Program-made: the position numbers and the translations under genes | Part shown: positions 15,621-24,368 of the stretch, one piece after another | How positions within the stretch are numbered: position 1 is the stretch's first letter | How the letters are laid out: the number at the start of each line of letters is the position of its first letter | From: Mucilaginibacter sp. | Lineage (GTDB): Bacteria; Bacteroidota; Bacteroidia; Sphingobacteriales; Sphingobacteriaceae | Length of the DNA: 64,000 bases | Reading direction: 5' to 3' | Assembly: GCA_031292485.1 (NCBI GenBank) | Contig: JARLHA010000070.1 | Coordinates: 147,667-211,666 of the forward strand | The notes under the pieces: model-generated | Told to the model about the DNA's origin: nothing | Database searches by the model: none | Seen by the model: only the letters and a program-made list of their open reading frames with translations

Positions 15621-15628
15621 TAATTTTG
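15621..15628 (+). promoter_or_regulatory. Candidate -7 box of the first toxin-antitoxin pair
   Basis: TAATTTTG matches TAnnTTTG 16 bases before the antitoxin ATG. No clear upstream TTG at the expected distance. Confidence 0.4.
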
Positions 15629-15644
15629 AAGTAAGATTATCGTT

Positions 15645-15851
15645 ATGGAAACTTTAACTATACAAGTCACCAATCAAGATGCGTACAGTTTGTTGGATGA
15701 ACTGGAAAAATTGCATTTAATTAAAGTTTTGAAAAGGGAAAATACGCCTTCGCAAAAACTATCTGACAGGTTTGCGGGCAAATTGCCCCTGGATGCAGCA
15801 AAGAAATTACAGGATCATATTAAGCAGAGCCGGGACGAATGGGATATGTAA
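15645..15851 (+). CDS. Antitoxin of a VapBC-type pair
   Basis: A 68-residue protein, METLTIQVTNQDAYSLLDEL then a helical segment and a C-terminal acidic tail (LQDHIKQSRDEWDM) of the kind that wraps a toxin. This short antitoxin form is frequent in Bacteroidota upstream of PIN toxins. It overlaps the toxin start by 13 bases, supporting coupled translation. DNA-binding family is not certain from sequence. Confidence 0.75.
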   Translation: METLTIQVTNQDAYSLLDELEKLHLIKVLKRENTPSQKLSDRFAGKLPLDAAKKLQDHIKQSRDEWDM

Positions 15852-16219
15852 TAGATAGCAATGTGGTTATTGATTACATGAGCGGTCAGCTTCCTGAAAA
15901 TGCGATGTTGTTTATGAATGACGTGATCAATGAAACGCCTATTATATCAATAATGACGCAAATCGAAGTTTTAGGCTTCAACAATCCACCCGAAATTGAA
16001 TCTTTTCTGAATGAGTTTATGAATGCTTCTTTGTTAATACCACTTAACGATGATATAGTAAAAGCGACTATCGAAATAAGAAAGAATAATAAGATTAAAA
16101 CGCCTGATGCCATTATTGCTGCAACGGCGATAGTATTAGATTACCCACTCATCACACGAAATACGAGAGATTTTAAAAACTTAGATAGCCTGAAAATTAT
16201 TGATCCGTGGTCGATATGA
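15839..16219 (+). CDS. PIN-domain toxin (VapC type)
   Basis: A 126-residue PIN-domain protein. Acidic active-site residues are visible in VIDSNVVIDY (Asp6), TQIEVLGF (Glu), KTPDAIIAATA (Asp) and TRNTRDF (Asp), the usual four-acid VapC nuclease pocket. VapC toxins cut tRNA or rRNA when freed from the antitoxin. Partner antitoxin upstream with 13-base overlap. Stop at 16217-16219 overlaps an ATG (16216) opening a 22-codon leftover frame before the DUF2442 gene. Confidence 0.8.
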   Translation: MGYVIDSNVVIDYMSGQLPENAMLFMNDVINETPIISIMTQIEVLGFNNPPEIESFLNEFMNASLLIPLNDDIVKATIEIRKNNKIKTPDAIIAATAIVLDYPLITRNTRDFKNLDSLKIIDPWSI

Positions 16220-16284
16220 TTTCAATCATCGAAGAAAATAAAGAGATCATTATTGCAAAATGGAAGGAATACCATGGAAAATAA
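16216..16284 (+). pseudogene. 22-codon frame, possible tail of a lost DUF4160-like gene
   Basis: MISIIEENKEIIIAKWKEYH plus two residues, then TAA overlapping the next gene's start. It resembles the C-terminal helix of small DUF4160 proteins, which usually precede DUF2442 genes. The rest of such a protein is absent. Assignment is a pattern-based guess. Confidence 0.25.
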
Positions 16285-16492
16285 CATTGTTAAGGTTTGG
16301 TTTGATAATGGGCGAATATTTATAAAAACCGCTGCGGGAGAAGAAAAAAGCCACCCGTTAAGCTGGTTCCCCAAACTGCAAAACGCGGCGAACACGGTTT
16401 TAGAAAATTTTACTTTATCGCCTTTTGGCATTCACTGGGAGCAATTGGACGAAGATTTAAGTTTTGAAGGCTTTTTAAATTATTCCAGGTAA
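16274..16492 (+). CDS. DUF2442 domain protein
   Basis: A 72-residue protein (ATG 16274 preferred over 16253, because MENNIVKVWFDNGRIFIKT is the family opening). The conserved core SHPLSWFPKLQNAANTV and the end FGIHWEQLDEDLSFEGFL are diagnostic of DUF2442. Such proteins usually pair with DUF4160 proteins in toxin-antitoxin-like modules. Here the partner appears reduced to a 22-codon stub directly upstream. Confidence 0.8.
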   Translation: MENNIVKVWFDNGRIFIKTAAGEEKSHPLSWFPKLQNAANTVLENFTLSPFGIHWEQLDEDLSFEGFLNYSR

Positions 16493-16653
16493 ACGAACAT
16501 GCGGGCGACCTGTAAGCAGACGACTTTTATGATGGGGTGCCGAAATAAATCGGCATGACAGGATTATAAAAACGGATAAACCCGCCCCCTGCTCAGCACG
16601 CAGTTGGCTGATACAACACTTAAACAGTACTTACAAGCACAATATTTATTTTC

Positions 16654-16684
16654 TTGACAACTTGACAAATATAAATTATCTTTG
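16654..16684 (+). promoter_or_regulatory. Bacteroidota-type promoter of the second toxin-antitoxin pair
   Basis: TTG (16654-16656), a 20-base spacer, then TATCTTTG (16677-16684), a near-ideal match to TTG-N19-20-TAnnTTTG, 19 bases before the antitoxin ATG. Confidence 0.65.
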
Positions 16685-16703
16685 AGTTAAAAAACTTAAA
16701 AGA

Positions 16704-16937
16704 ATGAAAACCATGAGTGTCGGGGAGTTTAAAACCCATTTTTCGGAAGTACTTGAACAAGTGAAGGCAGGAGCAGAAATAGCCGTAACCTATGGAAAAA
16801 AGAAAGAGGTGGTTGGTTATTTTCTTCCGGAAAAACCACAAAGGGCTAAACGTAAATTAGGGATACTTGAAGGGAAAACAGCCGTTATTTTTAAACCGGA
16901 TTTTGAAATGACTACCGAAGAATTTTTAGGGGCATGA
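16704..16937 (+). CDS. Phd/YefM-family antitoxin
   Basis: A 77-residue protein beginning MKTMSVGEFKTHFSEVLEQV, followed by AGAEIAVTYGKKKEVVGYF. This is the Phd/YefM N-terminal DNA-binding fold, with a C-terminal toxin-binding tail (FEMTTEEFLGA). It should repress its own promoter and neutralise the PIN toxin that starts 4 bases before its stop. Confidence 0.85.
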   Translation: MKTMSVGEFKTHFSEVLEQVKAGAEIAVTYGKKKEVVGYFLPEKPQRAKRKLGILEGKTAVIFKPDFEMTTEEFLGA

Positions 16938-17332
16938 ATTACCTGCTTGATACGCATACCCTTATTTGGGCGCTCCAGGATCAGAAGCAATTATCAGATA
17001 AAGTAACCCAAACCCTTGAGCATCCTGATCATTCTATTTTTGTAAGTGCCATTACTTTTTGGGAAATAGCTTTAAAGTTCTCCGTTGGCAAACTGGACCT
17101 GGTAAATATTATGCCCGATGAATTCCCCCTGGCGTCAATACAAACCGGGTTTCAGCTGATCCCGCTTTTACCGGAGGAAAGTGCTTCAAATTATAAATTG
17201 CCGTTGACCCATCATAAAGATCCATTTGACAGGATGCTGATATGGCAGGCGATAGAACGGAACTTAATTTTTATCAGCAAAGATAACCGGTTAGAACCAT
17301 ATAAAACCGTTGGTTTAAAAACGTTGTGGTAG
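16934..17332 (+). CDS. PIN-domain toxin (VapC-like, Phd partner)
   Basis: A 132-residue PIN-domain nuclease: YLLDTHTLIWAL (first Asp), TFWEIALKFSVGKL (Glu), HHKDPFDRMLIWQA (Asp pair) and a C-terminal ISKDNRLEPY. This subgroup, with DTHTLIW and DPFDR motifs, is regularly paired with Phd-type antitoxins. ATGA overlap with the antitoxin. Likely a ribonuclease whose target is unknown. Confidence 0.85.
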   Translation: MNYLLDTHTLIWALQDQKQLSDKVTQTLEHPDHSIFVSAITFWEIALKFSVGKLDLVNIMPDEFPLASIQTGFQLIPLLPEESASNYKLPLTHHKDPFDRMLIWQAIERNLIFISKDNRLEPYKTVGLKTLW

Positions 17333-17451
17333 CGGAAATTAAGGGGAAGCCACAAACCGTGTGCGCGTTAAGCGGCTATCCAAAGCGGTGGATTTACCCG
17401 TGCGCCGCTGAAAGGCAGGCTTGGTAAGTAGTCAATCATTTATACAATAAC

Positions 17452-17545
17452 GTTTCTCTCCTGCCCGGCCAATAAAACCAGCTGTCTTCAATAATAAATT
17501 TGGCAAGCATTTTTTTACTTCGGGGATGATGCCGGCATCGGTTAT
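17452..17545 (-). pseudogene. Frameshifted duplicate of the end of the coiled-coil gene
   Basis: Aligns with 14790-14885 over about 90 bases (shared blocks AATAATAAATTT, CCCGGCC, AAAACCAGCT). On the minus strand it reads DAGIIPEVKK and then, after a one-base shift, MLAKFIIEDSWFYWPGR, matching the intact protein's DAGDIPDVKKWLAKFIIEDS. A shared CGTGCGCCGCT block beyond the stop shows that downstream DNA was copied too. Confidence 0.65.
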
Positions 17546-17550
17546 ATTCG

Positions 17551-17609
17551 CTATGTACAACCACATTTCTCTGATTCAACGGGTTCTTTGTAAAGACTTG
17601 ACACGCCGG
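17551..17609. repeat. Third copy of the 59-base direct repeat
   Basis: CTATGTACAACCACATTTCT and AACGGGTTCTTTGTAAAGAC match the copies at 12541 and 12640 with about six differences. It abuts the decayed duplicate. Confidence 0.7.
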
Positions 17610-17784
17610 AAACAGCCATTAAAACCGGCGGCAAAAGAATGCTTTGATTGAATGTTATGCATAGCCGTCCATTTTAAATGATGGGCAGTTAACAAATGGT
17701 CAGCGGGCTTTAGCCCAAACAGGCAAATCAGCAGTAAGGTGAACTGCCCAAAATCCGGCCAGAAAAAAGGTATGGTTATGTAAA

Positions 17785-17897
17785 ATAGTGTAAACCCGCT
17801 TTTTATTTTAAAACATATAAATACCTGATTATAAGATATTTACAACGTTAAAAAAATAAAATGTGTAAACCTGATGTAAACCCTTTTTTGCTTTTTT
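17785..17897 (+). repeat. TGTAAACC box element, copy 1
   Basis: Begins AATAGTGTAAACCC and ends AATGTGTAAACC, TGATGTAAACCC, TTTTTTGCTTTTTT. The element at 61923-62045 has the same boxes in the same order and similar spacing. AT-rich spacer in between, no frame. Confidence 0.6.
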
Positions 17898-17922
17898 ATC
17901 CCCCGCAATCAAAGGGGTTAAA

Positions 17923-19110
17923 TCAACGTGGGGCCAGCGGCTTCAACCTTCCTTTCAACAAAACCAATAACAGCGCTGTAAATGCCAATATCGCAGCAAA
18001 AACATAAAATATCAACTGGTAGTTGCTGGTACGCGATATCAGCCATGGCCCTACAAATGCTGCTGCGGACCATGCCAGCAATACATAGCCGAATACCGGG
18101 CCTACTTTGTCTTCGCCATAAATATCCTTAATAAACGCAGGCATGGTAGCAAAAGCGCCGCCATAGCAGCTGATGATCAAAAATACCATAATTTGAAAAA
18201 CGCCTGCCGCAGGCGTTTGTGCGATCACCACGAAGCAGATGGTGCCGATGACATAAAAGGTCATAAACGTATTCCAGCGGCCTATTTTATCCGAGATGGA
18301 TGACCAGAACAACCTGCCCAAGCCGTTAAACAAACCGATCAGGCTTACAAAAGCAATAGCCGCAATTTCGGTCATGTGCAATACGGCCCTTGCCATGGGT
18401 GCAGCCACCGCTATTAAGGCTATACCACAAGTGGTGTTTAAAAAAAGCATCAGGAATAAAGCATAATACTTAATGTCGCCAAAAATGACTTTTGCCGGCA
18501 CATCGGCGCCGCCGCTGTGGTAATCTTTAACCGCTGATGCATTTACCGGGGCGGATAAATATAACGATGCAGGAACCATGAGTGCGGCATACGCTACTGC
18601 GAGGATGTAAAAAGTAACCGGAACGCCATAATGCATGGTTAATGGAGAGATGACCTGCGCCGCCAGTATGGAGCCTGCCGCAAATGACATGATGACCAAA
18701 CCCGAAGCCAAACCTGGTTTATCAGGAAACCATTTTACCACAACCGAAACCGGCGTGATATAGCCAAAACCCAAACCGATACCCGCTACCACACCGTAAA
18801 ACAGAAAAAACAAAGGTAACGAGCCAATGCTGTTGGCAAAGCCTGCCCCGGCCAGGCCGGTACCAAATAATAAGGCAGCCAGCAAGCCGCTTTTTACCGG
18901 GCCTATCTTTTGTACAAATTTACCCATAAAGGCCGCCGTTAAACCTAAAAAGCAAATAGCCAGGCTAAAGGCCGTCTTCAACTGGTGGGCATCCCAGCCA
19001 TTTAAAGTTTGTATTGGTTTTATCCAAACACTATAAGCGTAAATAGAGCCTATGCAAAGTTGCAATGTCATTCCGGCAAGGGCCATCAACCATTTGTTTT
19101 TTGATTCCAT
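17923..19110 (-). CDS. MFS transporter, OFA (oxalate/formate antiporter-like) family
   Basis: A 395-residue transporter with about 12 membrane segments. The start at ATG 19108-19110 (MESKNKWLMALAGMTLQLCI) is preferred over one 16 codons earlier. The motif GSIYAYSVWIKPI near the N-terminus and GLGFGYITPVSVVVKWFPDK in the middle are characteristic of the OFA subgroup, which exchanges small organic acids such as oxalate, formate or lactate. Substrate cannot be told. The gene stands alone between the accessory island and the GH63 gene. Confidence 0.85.
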   Translation of the reverse strand: MESKNKWLMALAGMTLQLCIGSIYAYSVWIKPIQTLNGWDAHQLKTAFSLAICFLGLTAAFMGKFVQKIGPVKSGLLAALLFGTGLAGAGFANSIGSLPLFFLFYGVVAGIGLGFGYITPVSVVVKWFPDKPGLASGLVIMSFAAGSILAAQVISPLTMHYGVPVTFYILAVAYAALMVPASLYLSAPVNASAVKDYHSGGADVPAKVIFGDIKYYALFLMLFLNTTCGIALIAVAAPMARAVLHMTEIAAIAFVSLIGLFNGLGRLFWSSISDKIGRWNTFMTFYVIGTICFVVIAQTPAAGVFQIMVFLIISCYGGAFATMPAFIKDIYGEDKVGPVFGYVLLAWSAAAFVGPWLISRTSNYQLIFYVFAAILAFTALLLVLLKGRLKPLAPR

Positions 19111-19275
19111 CTTTTGTAGCACTAATTTGCGCGAAACTACATAGAGATGATTGTCCAAAACTGATGACCGTCATTATCCGGGCTGACTTTGGTTATAAAA
19201 AATGCCGATTAAATTACAGGGCGACAAATGCGCTTAATGTGATCATCTTCCGGAAGCCGGACTTTTGCGCATCCG

Positions 19276-21873
19276 CTACCGATATAAGCATTCCGCTATT
19301 AAACCGGTCCACCCGGTTTGGTGCGAGGCGCCTGCTCCCCTGCCGTTATCGCCGTCAAAGTATTCGTGGAAGAGGATATAGTCTTTAAAGTTGGGGTCCG
19401 TCTGTATTTTGGTATAATGACCAAATACGGCTCGTTTGCCATCCTTATCCTTCAAAAAAAGATTGCTTACCCTATTGTATAATTCATTTGCAACCTGCTG
19501 CAGCGTCATAAAATTACCGGAGTTGGTGGGACATTCAATTTTGTAATCGTCGCCATAATACTGGTAAAAGGTATGCAGGCTTTCGATCAGCAAAAAATTC
19601 ATGGGCATCCAGACAGGGCCGCGCCAGTTGCTGTTTCCGCCAAACAGACCGCTGTCGCTTTCGGCAGGGGTATACTTTACAGTGAAGCCGGTTCCATCAA
19701 CTTTAATATAATATGGATTATCTAAATAATGTTTAGAGAGCGACCGTATGCCATAAGGGCTTAAAAACTCATTTTCATCGAGCATATAACGTAAAAGCGA
19801 CTTCATACGATAACCGCGCAGCAAGCTGATCAGGTGTTTGCCCGGGCTTTTTGTTTCGGCCCAGCGTGACACCAGCGAAGCGAGGTCGGGCCGGTTTTCG
19901 GCAAACCAGTTCAACCTATCCCGAAAGATCGGATTTTCGGTGATATCCGTTTCATCCAAAATCTCCGCAGCAAATAAGGGGATCAGCCCTACCACGCTCC
20001 TGAGGCGCATTTTTTGGATACTGTTATCGTTCAACCTCAACTGATCATAAAAAAAGCCATCTGTATCATCCCATAGTCCTTCATTATTTTCGCCAAAGTT
20101 GGCAATGGCCCCGGCGATATAGATAAAGTGTTCAAAAAACTTCGAGGCGATGTCCCGGTAAACGGTGTTGGTTATGGCCAGTTCAGCAGCAATGCGCAAC
20201 AGGTTTAACGAGTAGGTGGCCATCCAACTGCTGCCATCTGCCTGTTCGAGGGTTTCGCCGGGAGAAAGCTGTGCATTACGGTCAAAAACGCCAATATTGT
20301 CAAGGCCCAAAAATCCGCCTTCAAAAATATTATTCCCCAAAGCATCCTTGCGGTTTACCCACCAGGTAAAGTTCAGCATCAGTTTGTGGAAAATGCGCTC
20401 TAAAAAGGGTGTATCTCCTTTACCGTTATTGGCCGCTTTATCTTTAAGGTAAATCCTCCAGGTAACCATGGCATGTACCGGTGGATTGGCATCGCCGAAA
20501 TCCCATTCGTAGGCCGGCAGCTGACCGTTAGGATGCATGTACCAGTCGCGGATGAGCAGGGTAAGCTGGTGTTTGGCAAAAGTCATATCAAGCGTTGATA
20601 GCGGCAGGCAATGAAAGGCCAGATCCCAGGAGGCGAACCAGGGATACTCCCATTTATCAGGCATAGAAATAATGTCCTGCGTGTTTAAATGCATCCATCT
20701 GCTGTTGCGGTGCCCGGCTCTTTCAATCGGCGGTTTTGGCTGACCGGGGTCGCCGTTTACCCATTCGCGTACATTGTAATAATAAAACTGCTTGCTCCAT
20801 AGCATACCGGCAAAAGCCTGGCGTTGCACCATGCGGCAGTCGTCATCCATATTCCCAAGCTGGATATTTTTATAAAACTCGTCAGCCTCTGCCTTGCGGG
20901 CATCAAATAAAGCATCAAAATCGCCAAAACCATGGGTGGCGTCCTTTGATAACCTTAAGCGCAGGGTAATAGCTTGTCCTGCCAATACATTTAAATCATA
21001 ATTAACGCAGGCTTTTGTCCCTGTTTTTTTGGGGTTGATGGTATCTGCACCGTTTACAATATGATCATTGATGCCGTCTTTATAAAAAGTTTTGCCATCA
21101 TCATAATTGTATAAACGCCTGGTGTTCGTTTCGTTATCACAAAACAGCATATCCGGCGAACCTTCGGCATTTAACCAATATTGTTTCAAGTCCTTATGAT
21201 AGATCTCGATCACACCGTGCGAGTCGGCAGTGAGCTCCGGCACATAGTCAGAATACCCCCAATCCCAGGTATTCCGGAACCATATCGTGGGCAACACATT
21301 CAGGGATGCATTCTGGCTACCCCGGTTATGCACGATTATTTTTACAAGGGTGTCATCAGGTGTATTTTTTGCGTATTCGATAAACACGTCAAAATAGGCA
21401 TCCTGGTCAAACAACCCGGTATCAATCAGCTCAAACTCCGGATCGTTGCGGCCACGCCTTTTATTTTCGTCAACCAGCCATGCATAAGGGTATTCATTTT
21501 GAGGATACTTATACAACATTTTCTGATACGAGTGTGTGGGCGTATTATCCAGGTAATAATATAATTCCTTCACATCCTCGCCATGATTGCCTTCGGGATT
21601 ACTTAAACCAAAATAGCGCTCTTTTATAACAGGGTCCTTTTTATTCCACAGGGCAACAGCAAAACAAAGCAATTGATCGCTATCGCTGATGCCGCCTATG
21701 CCTTCCTCACCCCAGCGATAGGCTTTGCTGCGCGCCATATCATGGGTGATATAGTTCCATGCGTCGCCGTTGGCGCTATAGTCCTCACGTACTGTACCCC
21801 ACTGCCGGTCGCTAACATAAGGGCCCCATTTTTTCCATAAGGGATCTTTTAATCTGGCTTGTTCTGCGTTCAT
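19276..21873 (-). CDS. GH63-like glucosidase (MGH1-like domain)
   Basis: An 865-residue protein, MNAEQARLKDPLWKKWGPYV. Typical blocks of the bacterial GH63 group are WGTVREDYSANGDAW, HMARSKAYRWGEEGIGG, the (alpha/alpha)6-barrel segment WEYPWFASWDLAFHCLPL, and near the end WRGPVWMPMNFLLIESL and HQTGWTGLIAECL. No signal peptide, so cytoplasmic. Family members hydrolyse alpha-glucosides, or glucosylglycerate/mannosylglycerate in some bacteria. The real substrate is open. Monocistronic by position. Confidence 0.85.
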   Translation of the reverse strand: MNAEQARLKDPLWKKWGPYVSDRQWGTVREDYSANGDAWNYITHDMARSKAYRWGEEGIGGISDSDQLLCFAVALWNKKDPVIKERYFGLSNPEGNHGEDVKELYYYLDNTPTHSYQKMLYKYPQNEYPYAWLVDENKRRGRNDPEFELIDTGLFDQDAYFDVFIEYAKNTPDDTLVKIIVHNRGSQNASLNVLPTIWFRNTWDWGYSDYVPELTADSHGVIEIYHKDLKQYWLNAEGSPDMLFCDNETNTRRLYNYDDGKTFYKDGINDHIVNGADTINPKKTGTKACVNYDLNVLAGQAITLRLRLSKDATHGFGDFDALFDARKAEADEFYKNIQLGNMDDDCRMVQRQAFAGMLWSKQFYYYNVREWVNGDPGQPKPPIERAGHRNSRWMHLNTQDIISMPDKWEYPWFASWDLAFHCLPLSTLDMTFAKHQLTLLIRDWYMHPNGQLPAYEWDFGDANPPVHAMVTWRIYLKDKAANNGKGDTPFLERIFHKLMLNFTWWVNRKDALGNNIFEGGFLGLDNIGVFDRNAQLSPGETLEQADGSSWMATYSLNLLRIAAELAITNTVYRDIASKFFEHFIYIAGAIANFGENNEGLWDDTDGFFYDQLRLNDNSIQKMRLRSVVGLIPLFAAEILDETDITENPIFRDRLNWFAENRPDLASLVSRWAETKSPGKHLISLLRGYRMKSLLRYMLDENEFLSPYGIRSLSKHYLDNPYYIKVDGTGFTVKYTPAESDSGLFGGNSNWRGPVWMPMNFLLIESLHTFYQYYGDDYKIECPTNSGNFMTLQQVANELYNRVSNLFLKDKDGKRAVFGHYTKIQTDPNFKDYILFHEYFDGDNGRGAGASHQTGWTGLIAECLYR

Positions 21874-22013
21874 ATCTTATTGTAACAGGTAACGCCAAGA
21901 TACATGGTTTTGTTGAAGACAAATTGATTAATAATAAAGAAAATAAAAAATCCCTTTAACAACCAGCGTTAGAGGGATAATTTAAGAGTGAGTGAAAAAA
22001 TGATGTTATTGCT

Positions 22014-22883
22014 TTACGAGTAAAACGACGATTGGTTAAACCAGTTTAAATAAGGGAAAATCAACGTGGGTAGTTTATGATATACCTGCGTTTTTTGCGG
22101 GAACCTGTCAAACAGGCGTTCAAATGTGCGGTGTTTTTTATTTACAAGGGCAAACATTTTTATTTCAAGAGAATCCAGAACTTTATTAATTGGCGCTTTG
22201 ATGTTGATGCTGCTTTTAATATTCCGCAAGAACATTTTCAGGTAATTGGTTTTGAGCGAAACCTCTTCGGCCAATATTTCCTGCGCATACCGTTCGTCCA
22301 TATCAGGCAGCCCGGGGGCTGAAACGTGGGTAACGAATAAAGCGGCATTAAAAACCTTTAAAAATTGTATTACACCAAAATCGCAATACCTCAAGTCGGT
22401 AACGTAAGCTATTTTATTAAAGTTACTCACCTCAAATTTTGCCGGCATTATCAGCACCGGGCAATTTAAGCTACTGATCTCTTTTAATGCAAAATTACCG
22501 GTATCCTGGTTTTTAATATGCTTAAGCTGTTTTTCATCCATTATAATCAGCCAGATATTATGCTTCACCACCATTTCTTTGATTATTGCGGAGTTAAAAT
22601 TACTTATCTCACAGTAATCAACCGCCGGAATAAATGTACCTTCAGCATAATTAATAGTTTGAAGTTGCTGTGCCAATTCATCCGCTTCCAGACCAAAATT
22701 TTCTGTCTCTAAAAACTCATCATCATCATCGTAATGACTAATCAACGCTTTTTTATGAGCCATGTTTGCAGCAATATTGCAAAGCTGCAGGTTTGCCTTA
22801 CATTGACAAGCAATTTTTACGGCCTTTTTTGCAAGGGCCTCTGCCCCGGCAACATCATCAATAAACAGCATAATGTTTCTCAT
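22014..22883 (-). CDS. Universal stress protein family, tandem-domain form
   Basis: A 289-residue protein. The N-terminal Usp-like unit opens MRNIMLFIDDVAGAEALAKK. An internal LNCPVLIMPAKFEVSNFNKI marks the domain end typical of Usp proteins, and a second, more diverged unit follows (YVTDLRYCDFGVIQFLK). This 280-residue two-domain layout is common in Bacteroidota. The ATP-binding GxxGSS motif is not seen in the second unit, so nucleotide binding is doubtful. Stress-related role inferred from family. Confidence 0.7.
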   Translation of the reverse strand: MRNIMLFIDDVAGAEALAKKAVKIACQCKANLQLCNIAANMAHKKALISHYDDDDEFLETENFGLEADELAQQLQTINYAEGTFIPAVDYCEISNFNSAIIKEMVVKHNIWLIIMDEKQLKHIKNQDTGNFALKEISSLNCPVLIMPAKFEVSNFNKIAYVTDLRYCDFGVIQFLKVFNAALFVTHVSAPGLPDMDERYAQEILAEEVSLKTNYLKMFLRNIKSSINIKAPINKVLDSLEIKMFALVNKKHRTFERLFDRFPQKTQVYHKLPTLIFPYLNWFNQSSFYS

Positions 22884-23180
22884 CTCAATTAAATTAATAG
22901 TCGGTTACAGAAATATGCTTTGGTAGCTTAATTAAACTACGGGAAATTAATCCCGGCGAACTAATTAAATTCACAATAAGTTACAATGAAAAAAAGACAC
23001 CAAACAGGTCGCCCTGGTATAGTATTAGAATATTTACGCCCATTTGAAATACTAAATCGGGTATGGGTATATTAAATTAAATGGGGAACTAAATATACTA
23101 ACTATTTAACTTTTAATTCAACCATTTATTATAAAAAAAACTCAATCCCAAATTTTAATTCAAGATTGAATTTCCAGTCA

Positions 23181-24251
23181 TTATTTCCAGGCATTTCGCA
23201 AGAACCGCAGCCAGTTGCCATGCATCATGTTTTCGATATCAGTATCTGAATAGCCGCGCTTTTTTAATAATGCAGGCACCTTTTGCAGATCGGCAATCGT
23301 CTCCAGATCATACGGGCATTGTTCGCGCCCAAAAGCGCCGTCAAGGTCGGTACCCATGCCAACGTGTAAAGCATTTCCGGCAACCTGGCAAATATGGTCG
23401 ATATGGTCAACCATTACTTCCAGGTTACAGTTCATTCCTTCCGGGGTTGACATGCCGCGCACCCAGTTTGGCACCATCATCCAGGCGTCCAGCGCCGCAC
23501 CAATCACGGCCCCGCGTTCTACCAGGGCTTTTATCATTTCATCGCTATACTGGCGATTGTGGTTCACCAAAGCGCGGCACAGGTTATGGCTAGCCCAAAC
23601 ATTACCGTTAAAATAATCCAGCGCGTCCCAAAAAGCGTCATCACACAAATGGGTGGCATCCAGTATGATATTCAGGCGTTCCATTTCCTTCAACAGTTCA
23701 AAACCTTTCGGCCCCAGGTGGCCGGTTGCATCTGTACCGTTGGCATAGCGGCCGGGGCCGTAATGTGCCGGGCCCACCGCGCGTAGGCCATATTTATAAG
23801 CGCGCACCAAATGCCCCACGCTTATGATAGAATCGGCCCCCTCCAGGCTTAAAATATAGCCGACAGGCTTCTTTTCAATTGGCTGATCGTCATTCCATAA
23901 GGCAATATGCTTTTCGAGGCTTTTAAGGTCATTCACCTGCGCCATTTCGCCATCATCTTCCATGGCTTTATACCAGGCCACCTGGCCCTGTGTTTGGGCC
24001 CATGCCTGTTCAGGCGAATGCCAGCCGGACAATTGATTACCAGGCGCTACATAACGGCCTATTTGGGTGGCTACAACCAGGCCAATGTTTCCTTTACGCA
24101 ATTCGGGCAAAGAAACAGTTGCCTTTGCACGGTCAGGTTTATCAGTTAAGCCGGTTTCACGCTGGTTTATTTCAGTAACAGGCCTTCTTAAGTCCCTGTT
24201 CCATTCCAGGGCGTTCATGCTGAGGTCTAAATGGGCATCTATGGTGAACAT
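23181..24251 (-). CDS. Membrane-dipeptidase-family (M19) metallopeptidase
   Basis: A 356-residue protein; start chosen at ATG 24249-24251 (MFTIDAHLDLSMNALEWNRD) because the metal motif DAHLDL must be near the N-terminus. Other M19 ligands: LSLEGAD (Glu), ILDATHLCDDAFWDAL and WASHNLCRALVNHNRQ (His), GMGTDLDGAFG near the end. M19 enzymes cleave dipeptides, including those with D-residues. No signal peptide. Next to a D-threonine-aldolase-like and a RidA-like gene on the same strand, suggesting D-amino-acid or dipeptide catabolism. Confidence 0.85.
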   Translation of the reverse strand: MFTIDAHLDLSMNALEWNRDLRRPVTEINQRETGLTDKPDRAKATVSLPELRKGNIGLVVATQIGRYVAPGNQLSGWHSPEQAWAQTQGQVAWYKAMEDDGEMAQVNDLKSLEKHIALWNDDQPIEKKPVGYILSLEGADSIISVGHLVRAYKYGLRAVGPAHYGPGRYANGTDATGHLGPKGFELLKEMERLNIILDATHLCDDAFWDALDYFNGNVWASHNLCRALVNHNRQYSDEMIKALVERGAVIGAALDAWMMVPNWVRGMSTPEGMNCNLEVMVDHIDHICQVAGNALHVGMGTDLDGAFGREQCPYDLETIADLQKVPALLKKRGYSDTDIENMMHGNWLRFLRNAWK

Positions 24252-24281
24252 AGGGTGTGGGTTGATTGGGTTGATTTTAAT

Positions 24282-24365
24282 GTAGAGACGCAATACTTTG
24301 CGTCTCCTTTATATCTTTTCATCTACACAAAAGACGCAAAGAGACGCAAAGTATTGCGTCTCTAC
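24282..24365. repeat. GACGC inverted-repeat element, copy 1
   Basis: Arms 24282-24306 and 24341-24365 are perfect 25-base inverted copies (GTAGAGACGCAATACTTTGC and five more bases). The right arm is extended by extra GACGCAAA words. A second copy lies at 38242-38344. It fills the gap between two co-directional genes. Confidence 0.8.
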
Positions 24366-24368
24366 GGG

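Larger units (their letters stand above)
17333..17922. other. 590-base gap with decayed duplicate and repeats
   Basis: Holds the frameshifted copy of the 14.8-kb gene end (17452-17545), the third copy of the 59-base unit (17551-17609) and a TGTAAACC box element (17785-17897). No intact frame. Confidence 0.7.
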
